Positions 1-12,000 of a DNA stretch of 64,000 nt are shown here, in pieces. Both the position numbers and the translations under genes were made by a program. The DNA lies in assembly GCA_021399445.1 (NCBI GenBank), contig JAJTUQ010000006.1, positions 1,736,001-1,800,000 on the forward strand, read 5' to 3'. The notes below the pieces were generated by a model. The model was not told where the DNA came from and did no database searches. It saw only the letters and a list, made by a program, of their open reading frames with translations. Positions within the stretch are counted from its first letter, which is position 1. Each line of letters starts with the position of its first letter. This DNA is from Xylogone sp. PMI_703. Lineage: Eukaryota > Ascomycota > Leotiomycetes.

Positions 1-1649
1 CGCAAGGTTGTAACAGTACGAGTTAGACGATTAAGTACTTAGAACAGATAACATATCGAAAGTCACTTAGGTTAAACACGATATTTGTATCTATTACACT
101 AATGAGTGTTGCTTATATAACTCCTGAATATACCAGACGTATAAACCTTTAGCACATATAGACTTTATACGTTTATACGGTCGTTGCATCTAGCATCCAC
201 GACCGTAATACTCAGATAACAGTATAAAATTTCGCTGGATATTTATAAAAAGACGGAAAAAATATATTCATGGAAACCAGTCATTCTCACAAGTTTTAGT
301 GTGCTTATAAGCATGTATAAGTGTCAACTGATAAAAGAACTCGTAGTACAAATCCGCAGATTATGTGCGTATGGTACTTTAGGCTGTCCTGGGACGATAT
401 TATGCAAAGTCAAGCATTAACACGATGGAATTATTTTCTTGTATTTCCCGTATGCGCTATTTTCCTGCTTCTCTGGTTCTTTAAATTCGCGCCATGGTGC
501 ATAGAGGTTTCAGGAAAGCTTTGCCATACAATATGTCTACTCCGTACATAGCAAAAACCATTGGATTGGTTAGCCTCTCAGCTCCTTTTAGCAGAGTTCC
601 TAATCAACTCACCGTGCTGCCGGGATGATGATGATAATGATGATGATAGTTATTTGCGTCCAGCGGGGGCAAGTGAAACCTGCTCCCTGAGACCTCCCTG
701 GGGGTATTGGGACGTGCTAAGACAAGGAATTATGTAAAAGTGTATATATATATCTAAATATAATAACCATGTCCGCCCAGAAAGCATTTCTTGCATACGC
801 GTGGCCGTAGCCGTTCCACAGTGAGCCTTCCCCGCCGTTTGGGATGACTACTGGAAGTGTGAGAGGCTATACCTCTGAGCTGGCTCATAGGAGCGAGATG
901 TGTGGCCGAAGGGCCTCTGGTTAAGTTGCTGAACAACATCTGATGTGAGGCTTACTAGGCCATACCGTGTCGCCGGGAGAGAAATCAAATGGCAGGGAAT
1001 ACAGATCCAGTGTGAGATATCACATGGAAAATAGGCTCATACGATAACAGGAGGATGCTTTCACTATTCAAGTTGCATATCCAGGAATTTCCACTATCGT
1101 CAACTCCGGCAAGATTTGGGACCAAGGCAAAAGTTGATTATGTCCGTATACCCAGACCATTCCAGTAGCCCACACGTCTTCATAGGCAGGTTATCTCGGT
1201 ATATATTAGAGGTGCTTTGGAATTGACAGTCGTCAGAGCTAATAATAGTCTGCCTCCGTAACGCCGGAATCTGAGTAATTGCTTAATCGCCCATAGATAT
1301 CTTGGCTTGTTTATAACAATTCATTACTGTCTTGGTTTATATAAACTAACTGTAATCATAATATTTGGTTAAAAATTATATTTTATAATTTGTATTGTCC
1401 GAGCAGTGAGCCAATCAAATTCGAAGATGCAAATGCAATCTAAATTCATGCAATGTTCAGCTCGATCCGTTTCAAACGCAGCCTTATCAACATCTTCTTC
1501 ATCATCAACCACGCTTTCAGATATCATCATCGATACTATAGACGAATTCAATATATCGCAATCACAGCCTTTATTCTCGAGCACTTCAAGTAATGCTACT
1601 GTTTCTCTTCCGCGGAAACTACTGACCGTATATCACCCGCGAGGCTGCC
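1..1649. other. AT-rich intergenic region upstream of the NLR gene
   Basis: Only short open frames without recognisable protein content are visible. The last 250 bases before the NLR start hold an out-of-frame Ser/Gln-rich open stretch (1406-1681). It overlaps the start of the real gene and shows no family resemblance, so I read it as promoter and leader sequence. Confidence 0.5.
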
Positions 1650-4600
1650 ATGACCGAACCCGACCACCACTTTACTCATGACGATTATACAGTTGGGTGG
1701 ATATGTGCTCTGCCAGAGACGGAGTTGGTTGCCGCAGAGGCTATGTTGGATGAAATACATCCGGTGCTGCCAGCAGCTAATTCGCAAGATACGAACTCAT
1801 ATAGCTTGGGCAAGATCGGTGCTCACAATGTTGTGATTGCTTGCTTGCCTGCGGAAACTACTGGCAAGGTGTCAGCAGCCACTGTCGCGAATAACATGGT
1901 GCATAGTTTCAAATCTGTCAGATTTGGACTAATGGTTGGAATTGGTGGTGGAGCGCCATATTATGGTGATGACGATAACGCGGAAGACGATGATACGGAA
2001 GATGGAGGCTCCGAAGATATACGTGATATCAGGCTTGGCGATGTTGTAATAAGCCTGCAAACAAAATCCACCGAAGCTGTTGTACAATATGATTTTGGCA
2101 AATCGGTTCAAGGAGGCAAATTCCTTCATATTGGTGGCAAGCTTAACAAACCTCCACCCAGAGTTTTAAGTGCTATATCTGTGCTTAAAAGCAAGCATCA
2201 ACGTGAAGGTCATAGTATCTCTAAATACTTACGTGAGATAGGGCAGAAATATCCACGTATAGCTAGGAAGTTCAAGAACCCAGGATTAGCAAAGGATCGG
2301 CTTTTCAAGCGGCATGCAGTTCACATTGACGGGAAATCTTGCAAGGCTTGTTGTGGTCCTGCTGATGTTAACCTTGTTAAAAGGAGAGACCGAGATGATG
2401 ATAGTGTTCACTTACATTATGGGACTATTGGATCAGCCGATCAAGTGATGAGGGATGCCTTGTTGAGGGATGAATGGGCTAAAAATGAGAATATTATCTG
2501 CTTCGAGATGGAGGCTGCAGGTGGGTATTAAACTCTTTATAAGAAGTTTATATCTGACAAGGTTTTCAGGGTTGATGGATTCATTTCCGTGTCTTGTGAT
2601 AAGGGGTATCTGTGATTACGCTGATACTCATAAAAACAAGATTTGGCAGCCATATGCTGCTGCAACAGCAGCGGCATATGCAAAAGAATTGCTACTTGTC
2701 ATTCCTAAACAAGATGTTCATAATATACCACCTATAATTGAGCAAAGTAAGTAGTTAGACTAAAAAGTCAACCCGGGTTCTTTAGAAAATAACTGGCAGT
2801 CAAGTCCGATCTCTCCCTAAACAAATTGAATCATTAGATAATAAAATAGAAGTCAGTATTTATGTGTCTTATCACTCCGTATAATATGCTGACTTAATTA
2901 TTGAAGGAAGTAAAAAATGCATTTGGTAGAAGTGAACAGGCCGGTCGACTGAAGGAGCTTCCAATAGCATCAGGAGCTGCTTTTGACATGATGGATAACC
3001 AACATAATCAATGCCTTGAAGGTACTCGCATCGAATTGCTCGAACAGATTCAGAAGTGGGCAGGCGATACCGACAGTAAGCATGTTTTCTGGCTAAAGGG
3101 GATCGCTGGGACTGGAAAATCAACCCTTGCCCACACAGTGGCTCACATGCTCCAAAGTCAAGACTTTCTAGTCGCTAGTTTCTCCTTCTCTAGAGGTATA
3201 GAGGATCGCAGGCATGCTAAATTACTCTTTACATCGCTTGCGTATCAGCTCGCTGTGTCAGATCAGTCTATAAGACAGCAGATCTCCGAAGCACTTTCAC
3301 AGGACCCTGGAATAGTCAGCAAGAACCTCAGAGAGCAGTGGGCGTCCCTGATATGCAAACCTCTACAAAAATCCGGAAACAACATGTGTCGCTCAGTTAT
3401 TGTAGTTGATGCCCTAGATGAATGTGAGAAGGATGAAGAGATCCGCAGTATTATTGCGAATTTAACTCGGAGAGAAGATTTGGGTCCAGTTCAGCTTCGA
3501 ATATTTATCACCAGCAGGCCAGAAATTGTTATCCGCCATGGTTTTGATAAAACGGACAAAGCCATTTTTTGTGATCTATCTCTCAATTCAGTTCCACGGC
3601 CAATTATTGAGCGTGATATTTCCATATTTATCAAATATCATATGAACGAGATCAGGGAAACCCGAATGCTGAAACAGGAATGGCCGGGCGAACAGAAGAT
3701 CCTAATCATTGCTCGAAGAGCGGATAGGCTATTCATTTATGCCGCAACCTTATGTCGGTTTTTAGCTGAAGCGCGATACCCAACGCAATGCCTAGAAGAG
3801 GTGTTGAAGTCTAGCAATACCACAGGATCACCCATAGGAAATCTTGATAACATATATTCACAGATCCTAGACCGTGCCATTCCCCGCAATGATTATAGGA
3901 TTGAAAAAAATAGGTTTCTCTCGTTATTCCGCACCATTGTTGGGTCAATCGTAGTTCTCTTCAATCCTTTGTCCGCTCGTAACCTGGCCGATATGTTTAA
4001 CATTGCTATATCCGATGTCACGGCAACGTTGGATCCACTACACTCTATTCTCGATATTCCAAAAGATGTTGATTCTCCCATACAGCTATTCCATCTCTCA
4101 TTCCGAGACTTCCTCGTCGATCCCGAGAAGCATGGGACAAATCCATTCTGGATTGACGAAAAGAAGGCTCATGAAACATTGCTCGTCCAATGTCTCACAT
4201 GCCTGCTATCCTTAAAAAAAGACATCTGCAATCTCCAGGCGCCAGGAACACTACAAGCGGATGTTAAACAAGACACCATAAAGAAATACCTCCCTGCGGA
4301 ACTCCAATACGCATGTCTCTACTGGGTCGACCATTTGAAAGCAAGTGGAACTAGAATTCGTGATGACGACCAAATATACCAACTCCTAAAAAAATACTTG
4401 CTTTGTTGGCTTGAAGCTCTAAGCCTTCTTGGACGCACATCAGAGAGCGTAAGGATGATAGATGAACTTCAAAATATTACAGAGGTAAGCGTTATTGACT
4501 AAACTACATAAGTTTACTGACGATAAATACACCCAGTCAAGTGAATGTATTGAAACCAGGAAATTCCTTCATGATGCAAGACGATTCATCCTCAATTATC

Positions 4601-6633
4601 GTTCCATAATCGATAGAGCACCACTCCAACTTTACTCCTCGGCGCTCCTTTTTGCTCCGAAGAAAAGTCTTGTCCGGAAAGTGTCAGAGCACCTGATGTC
4701 TCCATGGATAATAACAAAGCCTGAGATGGAAGATGACTGGAATTCCTGTTCGCAGACAATTGGAGGATATTCCGAAGTATCTGCGTTAGCATTTTCGCCC
4801 AACATGAAGTTGCTAGCACTAGGATTGGCGGTGGGAAAAATCATAATTTGGGACGTGGTTACAGGGCAGGAAATGCAAGCCTTTGAAGGGAACCGGGGTG
4901 CTTCCATCTCCCGATTAATATTTTCAGCCGATTCAGCAGCTTTAGCATCAATGTCCTACCGTTATAATTGGGGACGTTCGTTCACCTATTGGGGTGGTAT
5001 CAAGCTTCGGGACATAATGACAGGGCACGAGATTGAAGCATTTGAAAGCGGGGAGAATTGCGCTTTGCTTGCATTCACATTTACCCCTGATGCAGAGGCA
5101 CGCCTAGCAAGGGAGGGAGGTGATGGCTCTATTGAGATTTGGGATATGAAAGCCAGGAGAAAGATCCTAACACTCAATAAGTGCCGTGATAAACCTGTCG
5201 ACAAAGCAGAATTCTCAGCAGACTCTAAGCTTCTATTGATTGAATACGATCTTCGCAAAGATTCTAAAGACTCGGAAGGTTATGAAGACTCCGATTATGC
5301 CGCATGTGAAATCCAAATCTGGGACATCCTCGAGGGACGCAAGCTTTTCACAGATATTGTTGCGATGAGATCACGGTACGAGCGGGTGCTGTCGGCTGAT
5401 TTTCGGCTTATGGCGGTGAGTGCTGAAGGATACCGGATTGAGATTCTGGAGATAGCCACCGGACAAGTCATCCAAACGATCAGCGAAGGAGTGGACTCCA
5501 GTATTAGAAAGTTCTCCAACAATAGCAAACTCTTGATAGTGAGCGGCTCTCATAGAATCTCCATCTGGGATGTTGCGACTGGACAAAAACTCTGCGTTGT
5601 TGAGGACAGCAGCTGGGGAAGTGATATAGTGGAACTTTCGGCGGGCTGTCAACTCCTGGTAACATGCGGACGAATGAACAGGACCGTCAAGATCTGGGAT
5701 GTGACTGCACGGCCAACGACGCAGATGCTCCCGGTGCACCCAAGTAACATCTACTCGGTGGAATTTTTACTCGATTTGAAGTTGTTGGTATCACAGTCAA
5801 GGGAAGCTACGAAAGTCTGGGATGCACAAACAGGACGAGCAATCCGTGAGTGGGACGGCAGACACTGGCTTTCGCCCGACTTCACGTATCGAGTATACTC
5901 GCCCGCCGGTATGGTGGAAGTCTGGAGTGTTGCAACGGGCCACAAGTTGCACGAATTTAGCGGCTCCAATGACCAGTGGGTAGCTGGAGTATCCTGGCTC
6001 AACACCAGAGTTGTAGCACTGCAATACAATAGAGACGGAAATCGGTTGTGGGACGCTGCCCAAGGTCGGCAGATCACGGGGCCTCCGGACTTAGAGCGGC
6101 GAGTGACAATGGCGCTCTCCACCGACTCGAAGTTTCTCGCCTGCGGGGTTCCAGGCGGCTGGACAATCCGCATCTGGGACGTGGCGGATGGGGAAATGAT
6201 AAACGAAATAGAGGTTGAATCATTGGGTGAAATGGCCTTCTCATCTTATAGCAGGCTTCTTGCATTCGTCGATGTGCATTTTAACAATGAGAAGATCGTA
6301 GTTTGGGATCTTACCAAGGGGCAACAGGTCCAGAGTATTCGTGGTCGAGGTGGCGGGCTGGGTCCCTGTCGGCTGTCATTCGACGCCACGGACACGCATC
6401 TCTACACTAACTGGGAAGCGGTGGCCTTAGATCCTGCCTCACCTTTCAAAGCTTATCAGGTCAGCCGCGGCGGCCGATGGATCAAGTGCAATGGACAGAA
6501 CCTGTTATGGTTGCCTCCAGAATACGTACTTCTAGCTTCAGCAGTGGGCCCATCTGCCGTAGCAATTGGCTGCGAGTCGGGAAGAGTGCTGATATTTGGA
6601 TTTACATCCGACCACGAAATACACATTGCCTGA
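1650..6633 (+). CDS. NLR-type receptor: nucleoside phosphorylase-like domain, NACHT ATPase, WD40 repeats
   Basis: Fungal STAND/NLR protein, expected to sense a ligand through its C-terminal repeats and switch on through its NACHT ATPase. Three introns fit: 2521-2569, 2747-2910 and 4485-4536. The exons sum to 4719 nt (1572 aa) with no internal stop. Residues about 10-330 are a PNP/UDP-phosphorylase-like domain, including GWICALP near the start and [18 protein letters not shown] across intron 1. NACHT follows, with Walker [10 protein letters not shown] near residue 413 and Walker [10 protein letters not shown] near 513. From about residue 975 there are some 12 WD-type units (IIIWDV, IEIWDM, ISIWDV, VKIWDV, IRIWDV, IVVWDL and others). 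The units are divergent from one another, unlike the near-identical repeats of fast-evolving het genes. The start was chosen because the family begins just before this GWICALP motif. In the family, such proteins act in heterokaryon incompatibility or immune-like cell death; the ligand here is unknown. Confidence 0.9.
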
Positions 6634-7039
6634 CTTGGAGGCTAGCTATAAGGAAGTTCACAGCTTTATAAGCGCTGGCTGACTTTTCTATGGAAGGCCA
6701 GAGATCAATTTGTATTCCAGCTCAATATTTGCAGCAATATACCCATCTATTCTCAGCCACCTAGCCTTCTATCACTCTCTGCAACGGAAACCCTTAACAA
6801 ACACGGGGAAGCTGATGCAGTGGGCCGGACACAGTTGTAGAATGGATTTGACTCGAACGATATGGTAAACCAATACATTCTAGATTTCTTCTCTATAACC
6901 GCGTCACTCCTTGTATCTCAATACAAGGCTTTAATCCCATCATAGCCCACTGTGCAAGGCCCTTTTTTGTAATTATCTATGAACAAGAGCTAATTTATTT
7001 AGGGAGTCGCATATAATTAAGTATAAAATCCTCTGCAGT

Positions 7040-7155
7040 CATCAACTAGTCAACGATGTATTGAAACTAAAAGAGAGTATATACATTTGTACAAATCTTC
7101 AGAGAAATAATTCGAGGCTTGCAGCCTTGAATTCTGCACGGTGCAACACTTTTGA
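7040..7155. repeat. Dispersed repeat, copy 1 (partner at 28370-28512)
   Basis: The stretch containing ATATACATTTGTACAAA, then GAGGCTTGCAGCCT and GTGCAACACT, recurs at 28.43-28.51 kb with substitutions and small gaps. The second copy overlaps the 3' end of the laccase-like gene, so this copy may be a remnant of a related gene's 3' end or a short mobile repeat. Confidence 0.55.
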
Positions 7156-7605
7156 TATGAGCAATGATACATATACTCAATGATAAACTACACTACATGA
7201 TAGCATCAGGCAAGGTTTATATATCCTTTTTATGAGGCCTAAAAGGCTAAAAAGGCGTTCTTAATGCTTCGTACATTTTTTTATAAAACGGCCAACTAAG
7301 CCACTGGATAGTGGCTTATAGAATGAGGCTGTGCTAGGCCGTTTTTGCCCAGTGGCTGGAATGCATCCTTATTTCTTACGCCACCCTTCTGCGTAAAGAA
7401 TTAAAACGGCCAAGTCAACGCCTGTACTCCCAAAGAGAAAAATTAGAAGAAACTATCAATTCCAGATGGAAGCATCAGTCTTGGCACACATATTGACTTT
7501 TGTGTCTGATGCTTAGGGGGTCCCACCCATATCCCAAAAGACTACCTCACAGCCCTCGACTGCTGTTGCTGTTCGAGACGATCAATTTCCTCGCTCTCAG
7601 CCTGA

Positions 7606-8019
7606 ATGGTAACCATGGAACTCATCCGGCTCTCTGACAGTTCTCCTTCTTTAGTTCAGCTATGTGCCCCATGTCAGTTAGCTTTTCGAGAAGATCATAT
7701 TGAGCAGATTAAAGGACCTAAGAAGAGCAGCAATGGGACACACCCTCCGTATATATGGTCATGTCCTTTGTGTTCGACCTTCAAATCTCGACAATGGCAG
7801 GCAATTTGCTTCTGGAAACTTCCCATAGCCTGGATAAAATCGACCCGTTTGTTTTCTAGCCTCAATCAAAGTCTTCCCTTACAGTTATCATCCGGTGCTG
7901 AGCAAGTTCATTCTAAGACCAAAATTGATAAACATCTGGTCGATGACCTCTGCAGTGTCATTGTTTTTGCCACGAAGCGTACCCGAACCACACCGATATT
8001 CACATATACTCTTTCCTAA
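7606..8019 (+). other. Open frame with two Cys pairs, unrecognised
   Basis: A 137-codon open frame contains CAPC and, about 36 residues later, CPLC. This spacing recalls the short Cys-rich leader found in some HET-domain proteins, but no HET motif follows. It may be a gene remnant or chance. I cannot assign a function. Confidence 0.15.
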
Positions 8020-8130
8020 TTTACAAGCTTTAAGTATCTACAGGCTTTATAAGAATTTAGGTATCCAACCGGTTAACTGTGGGGTGGGGGAAAGATGTAG
8101 ATGTATTCTACTATCTAACTACGGAATCTA

Positions 8131-8454
8131 GGCTTGAGCTAAAGGCACTCATAACTTAGCTAAAGGCACTCAGCGATGTCACTTCTCTAACACAAGTGCA
8201 CACTACAACTTTGTTTTACTCTGTATTGCACTCAAACTTGTGATTACAGTTAATGTATTATAGTAGATTTCAAAAACCCACTTCATGATTATTGTAATGA
8301 TTGTGAAGATATAATATTCTGTATCAAAATTTTGAGAGTACTTTTGACCTGCTAACCGCTTAGGGAGTTGAGTGCCTGGAGTGCCTGAAGTTTGCAATTC
8401 GCTAACAAAATTTGAGTGCCTTTAGTTAAGTCATGAGTGCCTTTAGCTCAAGCC
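8131..8454. mobile_element. MITE-like element with about 42-bp terminal inverted repeats
   Basis: 8131-8172 and the reverse complement of about 8413-8454 match almost base for base: GGCTTGAGCTAAAGGCACTC, a short variable spacer, then CTTARCTAAAGGCACTCA. Each terminal repeat itself holds two copies of CTAAAGGCACTCA. The 240-bp interior is AT-rich and non-coding. Related single ends lie at 27662-27706 and, weaker, 52739-52782. No clear target-site duplication was identified. Confidence 0.7.
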
Positions 8455-8695
8455 GGAATCTACTATTGGAGCTGGCTGCAACTCGGCTAGGTCACGTGGA
8501 GGGCACGTGCTCACCCACAACATTAACTGTTGGTTAGAAACTCTCTAGAATCTAAGTATTTAACCAGTCAATTACTGGTTAGGTGGCCCTCCAGGCCTTA
8601 CAGGCTTTTCAGGCTTAAACCCTCCAAGTTTTACAGGCTTTACGGGCTCTAAGTATCCAACTGGTTAACTACTGGTTGAGACCCACCAGATCTTT

Positions 8696-8725
8696 TTGCT
8701 GCCTGACGTTTGGGTCAGGCAGCAA
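8696..8725. repeat. Perfect 12-bp stem hairpin
   Basis: TTGCTGCCTGAC, a 6-base loop GTTTGG, then GTCAGGCAGCAA form a perfect inverted repeat. Two CACGTG boxes lie 30-45 bp downstream. No gene is adjacent within 350 bp, so a role is not evident. Confidence 0.6.
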
Positions 8726-9096
8726 TTATGATTAAGGCAATAAGATGTTAGATCCACGTGATTCCACGTGATCCATAGTTTAGTCAGCCAATATCCTAGA
8801 ATGTAGCTATAGCTCCATTTGCAGGTAGCTTGTATTCTACATCTTTCTCCACATATCAAAAAATGGCCCGGTTAACTGTAGACCGGGGAAGTTGCTAGGG
8901 TGGGAAAGCTGCCGGGCTCTTGTGTAGGCCACGACGCTAAAACTGGCTAAATATAGCCAGGACTCTAATGAACAGAGCCTTGTGCACCACGAGGACTTGT
9001 CTCCATCTATTTGAACCGCTATTCTAGCGGCAGCTGCATTGTAACTCTCCCTAACTATTAAAGTGGTTAATATACTCCAAATCGGCCCTTCAAGTC

Positions 9097-12000
9097 ATGG
9101 TTGACAACGACAAAGATCAACCTCGCGACAGCCTCACCGAGAATGCTACCACAAATTCATTAATAGATGAAGGTGGCCATGCGGCGGGTTCTGGAGTCAA
9201 GATGACATCAATTAGACTTCGTTTACATAAGTTGACGCTTCAGACCCTAAAGGATCTGGAGATTGCCTATAAATTAGATCCAGTTGTGAGTTAGCTCCGC
9301 TAATTGAGGTTGTATCACTCATGTTGAGAGACGTGCCTAACTAAGATCATAGGAGCCTGATTACGTTCTTATAAATAAGTATATACTAAGTGTAGAGCTC
9401 TTATTCTTGCAGTCACATACTGAGTGTACTCGTAAATCTAGTGTGAAAGATCTCAAACGAATTCCTCAACTTTGTTCTGCCACCACTACATACCGTGGGA
9501 GTGGTATTGAGGTAATAGAATATGACGATTGGTATTTGGAGGGAAGAATCCAAGGAATAACCAAGATACCTGAGAATCTCACTACTGCTCAAGTGCTGGA
9601 ATCGTTGGGGTGGGATGATCATGAAGTGGAGGTCCGTGATAGCCCTGAATGCTAACATTACTTATGGTGACTTCCGTAGGATGGATTCTTTGAGATCAAA
9701 TGTCCTCTCAAGAGCGACCAAATCAAGCAAATACTTAATCATAACATAGAGATCTATGAAGATGACAGCGTACGTAGCCAAAGAGGCCCATCTCTGCCTC
9801 GCCATCCATATGAGGTTGAGGATGAGGAAATCCGTGTGAGTCATGGCCGTATTGATTCACCACTTCGGCGGACGCTCTCACCTGATCCTATTAATTCCTT
9901 TGATCCAGGACGGTCTACTCACAAGGATGGGTCTCCTCAACGCTTCGAGGAGCGCGAATATTTCAACTACCCAGGCTCCCGTGAACGACATTGATATTCG
10001 GACTCTGGATATAACTATAGGAGGTCATTATCCCCTGTGATTATTCGACAGCCAAGTCCTAGTGAAACTGAAGAAGACTATTATTCGAAGAGACATAACC
10101 TATACGAACCCCCAGAAAGCAAAGAAGGCAAAAGTCTCAAGTTTGATGTTAATTTATTATCACTTGCAAGTGATATCAAGGATAGCCAAGCTAATAAAAT
10201 CTCTCGACCTAGCAAGCCCCTAAATATCGATAAACCAGACATAGTTTCCATAGAAACATCGCGGAGATATACAGAGGACTCCGATGAAGAAACAGTGGTG
10301 TTAACTACAACTTTGAAAAGTTTATCAAGCCAACCTGGACATCTTCGCTGGGTGTAAGTCTTCTTAACCATTGATCGCTCAACACGCTGATAGTATGCTA
10401 GCCACTTGCAAGAGCAGGACATGAGTTTCGAGTCCCTCAAGGTTAGTCACGCAGAATACCTATTATGTACCAGTTGTGGCTCAATTCCAATTAGCAATTG
10501 CTTTTGACCGCGGGATTAAACAGCGACGATGCATTAATCGCCCGTCAGCTGCTTCAAAAAATTCAAGATGAAGGCGGAGACAAGCCCTTCGTTCATGGTC
10601 ATTACCTTGAGCCTGAGGTACGACGCTGTGATGCCCATGACGTTGAGGACGATACAAAACCCCATCGTACTTGTACTTTTGTCTGCTTTCCATACTTTTC
10701 ATTACAAAACTCGCCTCCCCTGTCGTCAACGAAGATCACTCACACTCATGCCGCGCGGGGACTTCTTCAAACTCTATACTACTTAGAATCGACTAAAATT
10801 AGAGACTTAGAACAAGTGGTGCGTAAGCTACGGCCACCAAGAGGTGACGAGACAATCTACGTATCGCAGATGTGGGCCATAGTGTTGGGATCCGGTATGC
10901 TTTCCATGTTACTTCGGCTATTGTCTCTTACTTACATTAAACTCAGATACGCTCATAACCTACTCTGCCGCGACATTAGGTATGATGCGTGGTGACAAGA
11001 TACAGATTATGAAACCAATCACGACAATACGTACTGGGCCTTCAACATTCCGTGTTACAGATCCTTTCGAGAGGCTGTTCTTTTTCTCATTGGACCAGTG
11101 CAAAACATGGTTTGTAAGTATCATCCTTCAAATTCCTACCTCGTATCTGTTTTCCGGTATATTTCTCAGTTAAATCGTCACAACTTGCCTGAAATAATGT
11201 TCTGAACAAAGGTCTTGACAATTTCTCATGTATCCAAGAACTTAACTCTAATTGAATTATGGTTCTAATCTACTTAGGAACTCACTAATATCATCCATGA
11301 TCAATGTTTACATAGTTATGGCTATTCAATCGATGAGTGTGATCTATTCTTAAAAGATGATCAAAAGTTGAAAGCACCATCATGGTCTAAGGCCATCGAG
11401 GCTGCAAAATCGCCCATAGTGGATATTTTTGTCCGTTTTAAAGATGCTCGGGAATTAGAAGAAGATGAAATTGAGAGAGCTGCAGCTGAGAGGGATCGTC
11501 GGCGTTATTGGGCGGAGGATACCGCCAATGGAAGAGATTCTCCACTGCCGACAGCAAGACGGGCAATCCGCAGCCGAGATACTTTGGATAGCTATGCTGA
11601 AACTCAACGTCGGTGGCGCAGAACTCTCGAAGCTGACAGTGAAGCGCCAGGTGGTCCGAGGGAAACGGCAACTATGCCGACGAAGAGGGCAGAAAAGGGC
11701 GGTCAATATGTGGAGACTGGCTATCACAACTTATCACAGAGGCCATCAAGGCGAGAAACCATGGATAGGGAAAGTACGACACTTATTATTCGTCCGAGAG
11801 AATGGAGCCACTCTCTAAATCAATCTCGTGCTAGGCCACGTGAAAGTTCCCCCTCGGACAGAATTATTCGTCAGGAGTACATTCCGAGGCAAAGAGAGAA
11901 CGTCAACAGGGTTCCTCGTACAGGTACTGGTGATACATATAATCGTGGAGCGATGCGAGAGATAGCTGTAAGAGAGCGAGGCCTCAGTTCTTCGGCTGAG

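Larger units (their letters stand above)
6634..9096. other. Non-coding stretch with dispersed repeats
   Basis: No convincing gene. It holds a repeat shared with 28.4 kb, a MITE-like element, a 12-bp hairpin, and loose repeats around 8030-8100, 8550-8690 and 8865-8900 built on variants of AACCGGTTAACT and TTACAGGC. CACGTG boxes occur near 8491, 8503, 8755 and 8765. Confidence 0.5.

Noticed and set aside
1406..1681. Ser/Gln-rich open frame before the NLR gene
   Set aside because: Out of frame with the NLR, overlaps its start, no motif.
4485..4536. Apparent break between NACHT and WD40 parts of the NLR
   Set aside because: A canonical 52-bp intron (GTAAGC, CTGAC, CACCCAG) joins the frames in phase 0.
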